Below, piece after piece: positions 12,125 to 21,635 of a stretch of 64,000 bases of DNA (positions are counted from its first letter, which is position 1; the number at the start of each line of letters is the position of its first letter). Origin of the DNA: a virus. The position numbers were made by a program, and so were the translations under genes. The DNA is taken from positions 1 to 64,000 of the IMG/VR virus record IMGVR_UViG_3300048839_001249. The stretch is one strand, 5' to 3'. The notes beneath the pieces are model-generated. The model was not told the origin of the DNA, did not search any database, and saw only the letters and a list, made by a program, of their open reading frames with translations.

Positions 12125-12666
12125 TAGAAGGTACAAGAATTTTACCATCACCTGAATTATTACTAATTGATGAATTCAGATATATATGGGAAAATTACGA
12201 AAAAGAATTGGCAATTGATATTATTGCTTATGCATATTTTATGGTATCTCAATCTTCACGTAATATTTTTATTGGCTACAAAGAAGAATTAAGAAGTGAA
12301 AAGATACTATCACATCTACCTAGTGGTGTAGAAATTAATATATTAATGACAGAAGAAAAACTTAACATCAATCCATTAATTGATACACTAGATGAATTTC
12401 AACAAAAAGCATCACCATCATTAAGATTCTATGAAGCATCAATGCATGGTGCTGAAAAGATGATTAGTTTCTTTAATAGTTTTGATTTTGGTGCGAGAAC
12501 AAATCAGGGAAATGCTGTTTATAAACCAGCAGATATTACAAGAGCATTAAAAGAAACAGCAGAAGTATTAAAAACATTACAAGGACTTCGTGATAAAGTA
12601 AGACAAGAATTACTGGAATCATCAAGAGCAACAAAACAAAGAAGAGTTAATCCATTTGAACGATGA
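12106..12666 (+). CDS. candidate small terminase or packaging accessory protein
   Basis: A 186-residue protein beginning MEGLFIVEGTRILPSPELLLIDEFRYIWENY, a pattern I associate with a conserved gene just before the large terminase in crAss-like and related Bacteroidota phages. The C-terminal 50 residues are helical and end with a basic tail (SRATKQRRVNPFER), suitable for contact with DNA or the large subunit. Length and place fit a small terminase, but no HTH is obvious, so the call is tentative. Confidence 0.5.
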   Translation: MEGLFIVEGTRILPSPELLLIDEFRYIWENYEKELAIDIIAYAYFMVSQSSRNIFIGYKEELRSEKILSHLPSGVEINILMTEEKLNINPLIDTLDEFQQKASPSLRFYEASMHGAEKMISFFNSFDFGARTNQGNAVYKPADITRALKETAEVLKTLQGLRDKVRQELLESSRATKQRRVNPFER

Positions 12667-12824
12667 AATACAAATGTGTAAAATGTAAAACAGTATTCAC
12701 TTATAAGGGATGTTATGCAAAATTAAAATGTCCAAAGTGTTACTCAAGAAATGTACTTTCTGTACAAGGATATTCAAAATTAGAAAAAAATGGAGGACTA
12801 GCAATACTAACACAAAATGATTGA
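12663..12824 (+). CDS. 53-residue zinc-ribbon peptide
   Basis: MKYKCVKCKTVFTYKGC, then CPKCYSRNV, then a short polar tail ending LTQND. Two CxxC pairs 19 residues apart form a rubredoxin-like zinc ribbon. The ATG overlaps the previous stop (ATGA), and the 3' end overlaps the next ATG by 8 nt, which supports a real gene. It is the second tiny zinc protein in this block. Confidence 0.65.
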   Translation: MKYKCVKCKTVFTYKGCYAKLKCPKCYSRNVLSVQGYSKLEKNGGLAILTQND

Positions 12825-13206
12825 ATGGACATTAAAACGAGAACCATCAACTGAAATACATACACAAGGTGTATTAACATTGAATGATGGAACAACTCTT
12901 TTTACACTGGAAGATGTAGAAAGAGATAAAAAGATAAAAGGAAGAACTGCAATACCAAAAGGAAAATATGAAGTAGTGTTTACCTACTCAGACAGATTTA
13001 AAAAGAAACTACCACTATTGCTAAATGTTCCAGGATTTGATGGGATAAGAATTCATGCTGGAAATTATCATTCTGATACAGATGGTTGTATATTAGTTGG
13101 TACAACAAGAAACGAAAATGGTGTATTCTCTAGTAAGTTAGCAATGACTATATTAATAAATTTGATAAAAACAATAAACGATAAAATTTATATTAATATA
13201 ATATGA
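12817..13206 (+). CDS. DUF5675-like protein
   Basis: A 129-residue protein with the signature of the DUF5675 family: TQGVLTLNDGTTLFTLEDVERD, then KGRTAIPKGKYEV, then LLLNVPGFDGIRIHAGN and a closing DTDGCILVGT. The conserved His (IRIHAGN), Asp and Cys (TDGCILVG) lie where a catalytic or binding site would be. The family occurs in phages and mobile regions of Bacteroidota and has no settled function. The motif resembles L,D-transpeptidase-like folds, so cell-wall action is a guess. Starts and ends overlap both neighbours. Confidence 0.75.
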   Translation: MIEWTLKREPSTEIHTQGVLTLNDGTTLFTLEDVERDKKIKGRTAIPKGKYEVVFTYSDRFKKKLPLLLNVPGFDGIRIHAGNYHSDTDGCILVGTTRNENGVFSSKLAMTILINLIKTINDKIYINII

Positions 13207-13511
13207 TCATACTAAAATTAAAAACTTACTACATACCACAAGATTCGTCAAAAGAATTTATTGATGATATGATAGATAATGGTAGTTCAAGAAATGATCT
13301 TCTTGATGAAGGTTATATTTATATTAACATTGACCATATTTGTGCTTTTAATGATGCCAATATGTCAAATGAAACTACTGTCAGATTAACAAATGGTGAT
13401 TGCTGGCCTATACCAATGTCGAAAACAAGACTAATAGAAAAAATGAAACTAGCATTAAAGAAAGAAGGTGAATCATTAAATGTTATAGAATTACAAGAAG
13501 ATGCAAGTTAA
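13203..13511 (+). CDS. hypothetical protein upstream of terL
   Basis: A 102-residue protein with an acidic centre (EFIDDMIDNGSSRNDLLDEG), then YIYINIDHICAFNDANMSN and a TVRLTNGDCWPIPMSK strand pair, typical of small beta-sandwich or LytTR-like domains but not specific. It overlaps the previous gene by 4 nt and terL by 11 nt, so it belongs to the packaging operon. Function unknown. Confidence 0.66.
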   Translation: MIILKLKTYYIPQDSSKEFIDDMIDNGSSRNDLLDEGYIYINIDHICAFNDANMSNETTVRLTNGDCWPIPMSKTRLIEKMKLALKKEGESLNVIELQEDAS

Positions 13512-15624
13512 TGCTCTAAAAAATTCAGATGGCATATTTGTCAACACAGAAGGACTAAGAGAAGAAGCATTACATTTTCTCAAGTATGGTTACTATTGTG
13601 CTGATCCATGGGAAAGTCCTGCATGGACTCAATATTGGGAAGAACAAATTAACAGATGTATAAATGGTTATTCATCTGGTGGTTTAAAAATAACAGGAGA
13701 CCATTATGGATATTTGAATTTTGGACAAATAAAATTAACAAAAGAATTTGAAGATTTAGCAGAAGCAGTAGCGTCAAAAAATACAAGAACAAGAACTGTA
13801 GGAAAAAGAAAAGGTGCAGCTAAAGATGTTACATTTCCTAGTTTTTGGGATTTAGATTATAATTATTTCTGGACACTAGATATTGCAAGATGGGGTGCAA
13901 CAATTGAAGAATATGAAGCACTAGGATTAGAAGTAATAATAGAACCTGATTATCTTAATGGTGGCTGGCACATGATTGTAGGTAAATCAAGACGTAAAGG
14001 ATTTAGTTACAAGAATGGATTCTTACTTGCAAACAGATATAATACTGTTAGAAATTCAGTATCAGTAGTAGGTGCTTATGTAAAAGAATATATGTATCCA
14101 GAAGGTACAATGAAAATGGCATCTGATTACATTAACTTCTTTAATGAATATACAGGGTGGGCAAAAGCAAGAGAATATACTGATAAAGTAAATCATAAGA
14201 AAGCCTCATTTGCAGAAACAGATGATAATAATATTACAGTAGAGAAAGGATACAAATCTACAATACTTGCTTTAACATTTCAAAATAATCCTAATGCAGC
14301 TATTGGTAAAGATGGTACACTTGTATTATTTGAAGAAGCAGGTATGTTTCCTAATTTAAAAGAATCATACACTAAAACAAGACCTACACTTGAAGATGGT
14401 ATTTATACTACAGGTCAAGCAATTATATTTGGTACAGGTGGTGACATGGAAAGTGGAACAACTGATTTTGCTAATCTTTTTTATCATCCAAAAATAAATA
14501 GATTATTACCTTTTAATAATATATGGTCTCCAAAAGTAGCACCAAATGTTAAATGTGGATTTTATGTTCCTGACTACTGGTGTAAGCCGGGATTTATTGA
14601 CAAACATGGTAATAGTGATAAAGTATCTGCATACGAATATGAATTAAAATATAGAAAAGAACTTGAAGAAGAAAGTAACTCAACAGACTTTCAAAACTAT
14701 ATCCAACAATATTCTTTCACACCAGAAGAATCATTTCTGGATGTATCAACTAATGATTTTCCAGTTATAGAATTAAGAAATCAGCTTAATAAGATTAACT
14801 CTGAGGGATTATTTAAGAAAAAAGCACAACCTGTTGAATTATATTGGGATACAGAACTTCAAGCACCATCAATGAAACCTGATCTTTCAAGTAAACTTTC
14901 ACCAGTAAATGCATATCCACCAAAAGATACAATGGATAATACAGGTTGTGTTGTTATCTATGAATCTCCAATACCTAATGCACCAAGAGGATTATATAAA
15001 GCAGGATATGACCCATACAGACAAGATCAATCATCAGGAGCATCATTAGGTGCTTTTTATGTTTATAAATCAAGAAACAAATTTTCATATTCAGGTGATA
15101 CAATTGTAGCTGAATATGTAGGAAGACCAAAAGATTTTGATACATTTAATAAGAATGTCATGTATCTTGCCATGATTTACAATCTTGAATTGATGCATGA
15201 AAATGAAGTACTTGAAGTAAAAAATTATTTTAGACAGAAAAAAAGATTATATCTTTTGGCTGCACAACCTGATGCTGTCATATCTAAAAACATTAAAAAC
15301 TCAAAGGTAGCTAGGGTTTATGGTATTCACATGACAGAAAAATTAAAGGATGCAGGAGAGAAATATATAAAAAAATGGCTACTTGACATAAGGGATTGGG
15401 ATGAAAATGGAAATAAAGTGTTAAATTTGGAAAAAATTTATTCACCCGGATTAATTGAAGAATTGATAGCTTATAATAGAAAAGGTAACTTTGACAGAGT
15501 TATGGCTTTTATGATGGTCATGTTCCAGCTACAGGAAGAAGAAGAAGGAAAAGAATACGAAGAAAACCAACAGCACAGTACTGCTCAACAATTACTTGAA
15601 CTTCAACTATTTAAAAGAAATTAA
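13501..15624 (+). CDS. terL: terminase large subunit
   Basis: A 707-residue ATPase-nuclease that packages phage DNA into the prohead. Walker A is GKSRRKGFSY at 161-170, Walker B with its catalytic acid is TLVLFEEAG at 273-281, and the motor coupling region TGG lies about 35 residues later. The C-terminal RNase H-like nuclease domain begins with KAGYDPYRQD (acid at 504). The length fits crAss-like TerL. It starts inside the previous gene (11-nt overlap) and is followed after 2 nt by the portal gene, the canonical motor gene pair. The intact motifs suggest an active enzyme. No intron or intein is seen. Confidence 0.95.
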   Translation: MQVNALKNSDGIFVNTEGLREEALHFLKYGYYCADPWESPAWTQYWEEQINRCINGYSSGGLKITGDHYGYLNFGQIKLTKEFEDLAEAVASKNTRTRTVGKRKGAAKDVTFPSFWDLDYNYFWTLDIARWGATIEEYEALGLEVIIEPDYLNGGWHMIVGKSRRKGFSYKNGFLLANRYNTVRNSVSVVGAYVKEYMYPEGTMKMASDYINFFNEYTGWAKAREYTDKVNHKKASFAETDDNNITVEKGYKSTILALTFQNNPNAAIGKDGTLVLFEEAGMFPNLKESYTKTRPTLEDGIYTTGQAIIFGTGGDMESGTTDFANLFYHPKINRLLPFNNIWSPKVAPNVKCGFYVPDYWCKPGFIDKHGNSDKVSAYEYELKYRKELEEESNSTDFQNYIQQYSFTPEESFLDVSTNDFPVIELRNQLNKINSEGLFKKKAQPVELYWDTELQAPSMKPDLSSKLSPVNAYPPKDTMDNTGCVVIYESPIPNAPRGLYKAGYDPYRQDQSSGASLGAFYVYKSRNKFSYSGDTIVAEYVGRPKDFDTFNKNVMYLAMIYNLELMHENEVLEVKNYFRQKKRLYLLAAQPDAVISKNIKNSKVARVYGIHMTEKLKDAGEKYIKKWLLDIRDWDENGNKVLNLEKIYSPGLIEELIAYNRKGNFDRVMAFMMVMFQLQEEEEGKEYEENQQHSTAQQLLELQLFKRN

Positions 15625-15626
15625 TC

Positions 15627-17999
15627 ATGATTGGAAGAGACAGGAGATTATCCTCTGCGGCAAAAAATGCCAATGAAAAACAATGGTATAAAGATACTAT
15701 TGACTTTCTTGATCATAGAACAACTTATAATACAAGTATATTCTATGATAGTACTGATTATATGAGACAGAAAACTAATTATGATCTCTTTAATGGTATC
15801 ATTAACAGGAAAGATTTTGAATATGTGATAAATCCATTAGGGAATGAAGTAGGAGAGCTTCCTGCAGACTTCACAAATAAAGACATTGTATCTAACAAGA
15901 TCAAAGTACTGCTAGGTATGGAAATGGAAAGACCTTTTCCATGGCGTGTATTTGCAGTAAATGAAGATGCTACAACAAGAAAAGAACAAGAGGCATTTAA
16001 AAGATATAGAGAATATGTTGTGCAACAAATTATGCTTCCAATACAACAGGAAGTTCAAATGAAATATGCACAACAATTACAAGGACAACAATTAAGTCCA
16101 CAACAACAGCAACAAATTCAGCAACAGATGGCTGAAGAAATAAATGCTCAAACTCCTGAAGAGGTTATGATTTACATGAAACGTAAACATCAAGACCCTG
16201 CAGAAGTAATGGCATCTCAGATTCTCAAGTATATTATACAGGAACAACAATGCAAAAGAAAGTTTAATAAGGGATGGAAACATGCAATGCTCTCAGCTTA
16301 TGAAGTTTATTGGGTTGGAATGAGTGACTATAAACCATTATTTGAAGTTATCAATCCAATGTATTTTAACTTTGATAAATCAAAGGATACTGATTTTATT
16401 GAAGATGGTGAATGGGCTGGTGTAGAAATGTGGTTATCACCTACACAAATAATTGAGTTATTTGGTGATGAGCTAACAGAAAAAGAAATTGATGAGTTAT
16501 ATGAAGATTATAATTCAGGTACATCAGAAGATATAGAGTTTTCATTTAACTCATCAAGTGATGATTCAAAAATAAGAGTACTTCATAGGGAGTGGAAAGC
16601 TCTTGAAAAAATTGGATTTCTCAATTACATAGATGAGGTAGGAGAAATTCAAACAACCATTGTTGATGAAACATTTAAGATGGATAAGCAAGCAGGTCAT
16701 ATATCAGTAGATTGGCAATGGATACCAAGAGTATATGAGGGATATAAAATAAACAGAGATATTTATGCAAGACTAAGACCTGTTCCCGGACAAGTTATAA
16801 ATATTGAAGACCCATACAACTGCAAATTACATTATATGGGTGCTGTGTATGATGATATGAATTCACAGCCAACATCACCAATGGATAGAATGAAAATCTA
16901 TCAATACTATTTTAATGTTATTCTGTATAGAATGGAACTATTAATGGCATCAGATAAGGGTAAACTTCTTCTGATGAACATGAACATGATACCTCAATCA
17001 CAAAAGATTGATATGCAAAAATGGCTTTACTATGCAGAAGCATTAAAGATTGGATTTTTAAATCCTAACGAAGAAGGTAATCGTGAAGGGGATATTGCCA
17101 CTTCTGCAAAGGAAATTGATATGTCATTGGCAAGTGATATTGAAAAATATATACGACTTGCTGAGTACATGGATATTAGATGTGGTGCTTCTATTGGTGT
17201 AACAAAAGAAATGGAAGGTAGAATTGGACAATATCAAACTGCACAAACAACAGATAAAGCATTAACAAACAGTGGATATGTAATAGAACCTTACTTTGAA
17301 CTACATAATTCTATAAAAAGAAATGTACTTACAGCATTAATAAATATTGGTAAATATTGTTATGCCATAGGTGATAAAAAATACCTTGATTATATAATGG
17401 ATGATTTTTCAAGGGAACTGATTAGACTTGATAAAGAATTGTTGAATATATCACATTTTGGTTTATTTGTAGCAGACTCAATGCAAGCTAATGATGTTAA
17501 GCAAGATGTAAGATTATTTGCTAATGCAGCAATACAAAATCAGATGCTTGAAATGAGTGATGCAATAAAAGTTCTTAGAGCAGAGAGTATTCCAGAAGCA
17601 GAAGAGTTCCTGATGGTTGGAGAAGAAAAGATGCAGAAAAGAAAGATGGACATCGAAGAACGTAAAATATCAGGTCAAAAAGAACTAATGGCAATGGAAG
17701 AAGAAAACAAAAAAGCAGATCATGAAAGAGCAAAAGAGTTAATTATATTAAAAGAAGAAGAAAATCGCAAAACAGAAATACAAAAACAAGTAATTCTTGC
17801 CATGGGATTCAATGAAGATAAGGATATAGATAATGATAACATACCTGATGTACTGGAAGTTGCAACAAAAGGAGTTGAACTGGCATTAAAAGATAGAAAA
17901 CAATCATTGGATGAACGTAAGTTTGAACACCAAAAAGAAGTAGATAAAGAAAAAATCAAAATTGAAAATAAAAAAGCATCAAAATCTACCAGTAAATAA
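15627..17999 (+). CDS. portal protein
   Basis: A 790-residue portal (head-tail connector) protein, identified by its place directly after TerL, its length and its composition. The N-terminal region includes IVSNKIKVLLGMEMERPFPW, a Gln-rich helical insertion (about 151-180) and a long wing/stem region. After about residue 660 a highly charged coiled-coil tail (KRKMDIEERKISGQKELMAM...) resembles the portal barrel plus C-terminal extension in crAss-like and other podoviruses. The dodecameric ring is the docking site for the terminase and ring proteins. The stop is followed by 65 nt before the scaffold-like gene. Confidence 0.85.
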   Translation: MIGRDRRLSSAAKNANEKQWYKDTIDFLDHRTTYNTSIFYDSTDYMRQKTNYDLFNGIINRKDFEYVINPLGNEVGELPADFTNKDIVSNKIKVLLGMEMERPFPWRVFAVNEDATTRKEQEAFKRYREYVVQQIMLPIQQEVQMKYAQQLQGQQLSPQQQQQIQQQMAEEINAQTPEEVMIYMKRKHQDPAEVMASQILKYIIQEQQCKRKFNKGWKHAMLSAYEVYWVGMSDYKPLFEVINPMYFNFDKSKDTDFIEDGEWAGVEMWLSPTQIIELFGDELTEKEIDELYEDYNSGTSEDIEFSFNSSSDDSKIRVLHREWKALEKIGFLNYIDEVGEIQTTIVDETFKMDKQAGHISVDWQWIPRVYEGYKINRDIYARLRPVPGQVINIEDPYNCKLHYMGAVYDDMNSQPTSPMDRMKIYQYYFNVILYRMELLMASDKGKLLLMNMNMIPQSQKIDMQKWLYYAEALKIGFLNPNEEGNREGDIATSAKEIDMSLASDIEKYIRLAEYMDIRCGASIGVTKEMEGRIGQYQTAQTTDKALTNSGYVIEPYFELHNSIKRNVLTALINIGKYCYAIGDKKYLDYIMDDFSRELIRLDKELLNISHFGLFVADSMQANDVKQDVRLFANAAIQNQMLEMSDAIKVLRAESIPEAEEFLMVGEEKMQKRKMDIEERKISGQKELMAMEEENKKADHERAKELIILKEEENRKTEIQKQVILAMGFNEDKDIDNDNIPDVLEVATKGVELALKDRKQSLDERKFEHQKEVDKEKIKIENKKASKSTSK

Positions 18000-18055
18000 T
18001 TAACGCTATTAGGAGACATTCATAATCAAACTGAATAATTATTAATATTTAAACT

Positions 18056-18063
18056 TAACTTTG
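18056..18063 (+). promoter_or_regulatory. possible host-type -7 element TAACTTTG at the scaffold gene start
   Basis: TAACTTTG sits directly before the ATG at 18065. If used, transcription would start just inside the annotated frame, so translation would begin at Met3 or Met9. There is no clear -33 TTTG, so this may be chance. Confidence 0.35.
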
Positions 18064-18064
18064 T

Positions 18065-19279
18065 ATGGAAATGACAGAAAAAGAAGACATGGAACTCGAC
18101 AATTTTACATGGGATGGTGAAGGAGTTAAACTTTTTGAAGAAGAAACTGAGGAAAGCCCATTGTCGCAAGAAGAAATTGAACAACTTAAATTAGAAAAAG
18201 ATGAGAAAAGTACCAAGAAATCTAAAAGCTCCAAAAAAGAATCCAAAGAAAAAGGAAGAGGAGACGACAATAAAGATGGAAGTGATACCGGAAGTGGAGA
18301 CGGAGATAGTGGAGACGGAGACAAAAGTGAAGGGGGAGATGGAGACGAAGGAGAATTAGAACCATTCTCTGAAACAGAAACAGAAGAAACAGAAGAACCA
18401 TCAACAAAAAACAAAGAGTTCTTTAAAGTACTGGCAAGTGAATTAAAAGAAGCAGGAGTATTTGCTAATGTTGAAATTGATGAAACACAAGAAATTGATC
18501 AAGAAAAATTCATCGAACTTCAAGATGCAGAAGTAGAAGCAAGGGTTGATGAAACATTTGAAGCTTTTTTTAGTGAACTTGATGATGATGCTAAAAGATT
18601 CTTAAAATTTAAAAAAGAAGGTGGTGATACAAAGCAGTTCTTTGAGTTAATGAAAAGGGGTACTGAAAGGCCAGAAGGTAATATTGAAGATAAAAAATAT
18701 CAAGAAAATATTGTCAGACATTACCTTTCAGCATACGAAAATATGTCAGCAGATGATATTGATGATAGGATTGAGTGGTTACAAAGTACTGCAAAACTAA
18801 AAAAGTTTGCACAAAGCTACGAACAGAAAATTAATACTGAGGAAGAACAACTCAAAGAAGCAATTGTAAAACAAGAAGAAGAAAGAAAAAATCTTCGTGA
18901 ACAAGACAAAGTTGCTTTCATAAAGAAACTTACAGAATCACTTAATACTGTTGAAGAAGTAAATAACATAGTTATCAACAAAAAAGATAAATCAGAGCTT
19001 CTAGGATACATAACAAAACCTGCTGTAAAAATTGGTCAAAACAGATATATAACTCAGTTTCAAGCTGACATGAAAAATTTGACTGATAAACATGATACCC
19101 TTATTTTGTTAGCAAAACTTGTAAAAAATAACTTTGACTTAAAAGACTTGGAAAGAACAATTGAAACAAAGAAAACAATTAACATTAAAAGGAAACTTGA
19201 ATCAACACAAAAAGGATCAAAAACGATAAGTTCTGGAAGTTCTAATAAAAAATCATTATCTGATTATTTTAACGATTAA
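18065..19279 (+). CDS. scaffold-like acidic protein between portal and capsid genes
   Basis: A 404-residue, highly acidic, low-complexity protein. The N-terminal 120 residues are Glu/Ser/Lys/Gly-Asp-rich (repeated GDGD and SGDG units), and the rest is helical with a coiled coil (EQKINTEEEQLKEAIVKQEE at about 257-276) and a small basic C-terminus. Position between portal and major capsid protein, acidity and helicity are typical of prohead scaffolds, which bind capsid protein through a basic helix-loop-helix at the C-terminus. The start among Met1, Met3 and Met9 is uncertain. No protease domain is seen, so scaffold removal is unexplained here. Confidence 0.72.
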   Translation: MEMTEKEDMELDNFTWDGEGVKLFEEETEESPLSQEEIEQLKLEKDEKSTKKSKSSKKESKEKGRGDDNKDGSDTGSGDGDSGDGDKSEGGDGDEGELEPFSETETEETEEPSTKNKEFFKVLASELKEAGVFANVEIDETQEIDQEKFIELQDAEVEARVDETFEAFFSELDDDAKRFLKFKKEGGDTKQFFELMKRGTERPEGNIEDKKYQENIVRHYLSAYENMSADDIDDRIEWLQSTAKLKKFAQSYEQKINTEEEQLKEAIVKQEEERKNLREQDKVAFIKKLTESLNTVEEVNNIVINKKDKSELLGYITKPAVKIGQNRYITQFQADMKNLTDKHDTLILLAKLVKNNFDLKDLERTIETKKTINIKRKLESTQKGSKTISSGSSNKKSLSDYFND

Positions 19280-19305
19280 AAATTAATAGTAAAAACTCTT
19301 AAATT

Positions 19306-20772
19306 ATGGCACAATTACAAAGCAGTCTTATTACCAAACAGATGCCTTGGCATGCCAATATGACAGAGTTGAATCATCTTGGAGCAGCACTGATAGCAAA
19401 ACCTCATGTGTTTGAAGGAAAGATGAACCAACTCTTCACGGCACATAGGTATTCTGATAACCCACTTAGCATGAATCTAATGGGTGTTGGTAGAGAAGAA
19501 ACCATTACCTCAACTGAATGGGAATGGGAACTTAAAGGTGCTGTAACAAGACCACTTGTAGTAACAGAGAACATTGGCAGTTATTCTGACAGTGCTGTAG
19601 CAACACAAGCAGGGCGTTACAAAAACCTTATTAAACTTAAAGTTGATGAGAAGCATTGGGAACCTGGAGATATTGTTTCTCCCGGAACATCAAACAAAAA
19701 GTATCAATGTCGTATTCAGGAAGAAGGTAAGAAAAGTGGAACTGGTTTCCTCTATCTTGCAAGGCTAATGAATGATGATGATGCTGCTTATGTACCTGCA
19801 AAATATTTTGCTCCCGGACAACAGTGGGCAAAATTGTTCTCACAGTATGAAGAAGCTGCTGAACAATCAGGTAGCACTCAATACTCGATGCCAATTGCAT
19901 TGAGAAATCACATGTCAAGGTATCGTAAAAAATACAAAGTAACAGGTGATGCTGCTGATGAAGTATTAGCAGTAAAAATTCCTGACAGCAAAGGAAATTA
20001 CCATGATTCATGGATTAAGTATGCCGAAGTAGAGTATTGGGAACAATGGTACAGGGAAATTGAAAGAGGTTTCTGGTATTCACGTTCAACAGATACAGTA
20101 CTTGGTGCAAATGGAAGACCTGTCAGGACTGGCCCCGGTTTACAGGAACAGCTTGAGGATTCTCACATTCACTATTACTCATTCTTAACAGCAAAACTGG
20201 TTGAAGAATATTTGATGGACATTTTCTATTCAAGGGTAAAACCCGGAAGTGGTAGGAAAATCAAAGGTTTCACTGGTGAATATGGAATGATCCTTTTCCA
20301 CAGGGCAATTCAAAATTGGGCTGAAAGAACTGGTTTCATTACTGTTGTTCAAGACCTTACAATGAGGAAAACAACTTCACCTTTCCATCAAAATGCATTG
20401 GAAGCTGGTTATCAGTTTACAAAATACCAGATGGCAAATGGAGCAGAACTTGAACTCATTCATAATCCTCTCTACGATGATCGTGAAATCAACTTTGAAA
20501 TTGATCCTGTAAGTGGTTATCCAATGGAATCAATGAGGATTACTTTCCTTGATTTTTCAGGACAAGGAGCAAGTTCAAATATCAGGGTTATTAACAAGAA
20601 AAATGGCTACAAACTTGGCTATGTAGCTGGTCTTGTGAACCCTTATGGGCCAAATAACGGAAAACTTATGTCACATTCAGGTAACTATTATGAAATGCAT
20701 GTTGAAAAACAATGTGGTATTCATGTTGAAGATATTACCAAATGTGGTGAATTAATCTTATCACGTAACTAA
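19306..20772 (+). CDS. major capsid protein
   Basis: A 488-residue protein with the N-terminus MAQLQSSLITKQMPWHANMT and a body resembling crAss-like HK97-fold capsid proteins: YSDNPLSMNLMGVG, ITSTEWEWEL, LKVDEKHWEPGDIV, then a C-terminal TFLDFSGQGASSN and CGIHVEDITKCGELIL. Length agrees with crAss-like capsid subunits of about 490 residues. Codon use is more G/C-ending than its neighbours, as expected for the most abundant virion protein. It is followed by a perfect 13-bp hairpin (20785-20815) that can stabilise or end the transcript. Confidence 0.88.
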   Translation: MAQLQSSLITKQMPWHANMTELNHLGAALIAKPHVFEGKMNQLFTAHRYSDNPLSMNLMGVGREETITSTEWEWELKGAVTRPLVVTENIGSYSDSAVATQAGRYKNLIKLKVDEKHWEPGDIVSPGTSNKKYQCRIQEEGKKSGTGFLYLARLMNDDDAAYVPAKYFAPGQQWAKLFSQYEEAAEQSGSTQYSMPIALRNHMSRYRKKYKVTGDAADEVLAVKIPDSKGNYHDSWIKYAEVEYWEQWYREIERGFWYSRSTDTVLGANGRPVRTGPGLQEQLEDSHIHYYSFLTAKLVEEYLMDIFYSRVKPGSGRKIKGFTGEYGMILFHRAIQNWAERTGFITVVQDLTMRKTTSPFHQNALEAGYQFTKYQMANGAELELIHNPLYDDREINFEIDPVSGYPMESMRITFLDFSGQGASSNIRVINKKNGYKLGYVAGLVNPYGPNNGKLMSHSGNYYEMHVEKQCGIHVEDITKCGELILSRN

Positions 20773-20784
20773 TAATCAATTATA

Positions 20785-20815
20785 TTTGCAGTAGGGAAAA
20801 CATCCCTACTGCAAA
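20785..20815 (+). terminator. 13-bp hairpin after the capsid gene
   Basis: TTTGCAGTAGGGA/TCCCTACTGCAAA with a 5-nt loop. The tail (TTAATTAAAC) is poor in T, so partial termination or RNA stabilisation is likelier than a full stop, since the next gene starts 28 nt later in the same direction. Confidence 0.75.
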
Positions 20816-20842
20816 TTAATTAAACATTAAAAACAGACAAAT

Positions 20843-21634
20843 ATGCTAGTAGAAGTTAGACCATTACCATTGAAGAAATGGCATGAGAAATCAGGAAAGG
20901 AAGATTTCACAAGACCTAAAGTAATTGAAGCACTGTATGATGAACAAACACAAAAATATTCTACAGGACTTACAGAAGAAGATAAAGTAAGATTAGGAAA
21001 ATTAACAGGATTTGATTTATCTGATAATTTTAATCATGAACAACCGCATCCATTTTGGAATACAGCAGCAGCAATGATAAAATTGCCAAATTCAACAACG
21101 ATCTTTGACACATCCAAACCACTTGATGAAATTAAGGTTAAAATATTAAAAGCAAGTAAGTTTGTTGCAAATTCAATGAAGGAATGGGAAGAAGGTTTAT
21201 GGCCTGATGCTCATCATGTTATTTTTGATGAACAAGAAGAAGTTGAAATTAAAGCTAAAAAAGTTGAACTGAAAAATAAAGCTACTTCATTATCATTAAA
21301 AATGTCAAAAGATGAAAAGATTAACATCATTCAAATTTTGTCAGACAAATCAGCAAGAGGTATGAGTGATGATTTTGTTAATGTAGAAATTGATAAGATT
21401 GTTACTGAAAAACCAGTTGAATTCGTAAAATATGCAGAAATGGATAATGCTATGGTTTATATCAGAGCTGCAGTATTAGAAGCAATTCATAGAAACATCC
21501 TTACAAAAGATGGTTCAGCAATATACTATATGGGAGATCAGGTAGGTTTTGACATTGAAAGTACTATTGAATATTTTTCAGATGTAAAAAATCAGAAATT
21601 AAAAGCTATCATTTTAGAAAAGTTAAACAGTTAA
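20843..21634 (+). CDS. virion or assembly protein following the capsid gene
   Basis: A 263-residue protein starting MLVEVRPLPLKKWHEKSGKEDFTRPKVIEAL, a conserved opening seen in structural proteins of crAss-like and other Bacteroidota phages. The middle includes FDLSDNFNHEQPHPFWNT, and the remainder is helical with Lys/Glu-rich stretches. Placed right after the capsid gene, it may be a head-completion, auxiliary capsid or connector factor, but the exact role is not assigned. It ends 1 nt before the next start. Confidence 0.62.
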   Translation: MLVEVRPLPLKKWHEKSGKEDFTRPKVIEALYDEQTQKYSTGLTEEDKVRLGKLTGFDLSDNFNHEQPHPFWNTAAAMIKLPNSTTIFDTSKPLDEIKVKILKASKFVANSMKEWEEGLWPDAHHVIFDEQEEVEIKAKKVELKNKATSLSLKMSKDEKINIIQILSDKSARGMSDDFVNVEIDKIVTEKPVEFVKYAEMDNAMVYIRAAVLEAIHRNILTKDGSAIYYMGDQVGFDIESTIEYFSDVKNQKLKAIILEKLNS

Positions 21635-21635
21635 G

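Noticed and set aside
16092-18414. Minus-strand Ser/Leu-rich ORFs opposite the portal and scaffold genes
   Set aside because: They are antisense shadows of Gln/Glu/Lys-rich coding sequence.
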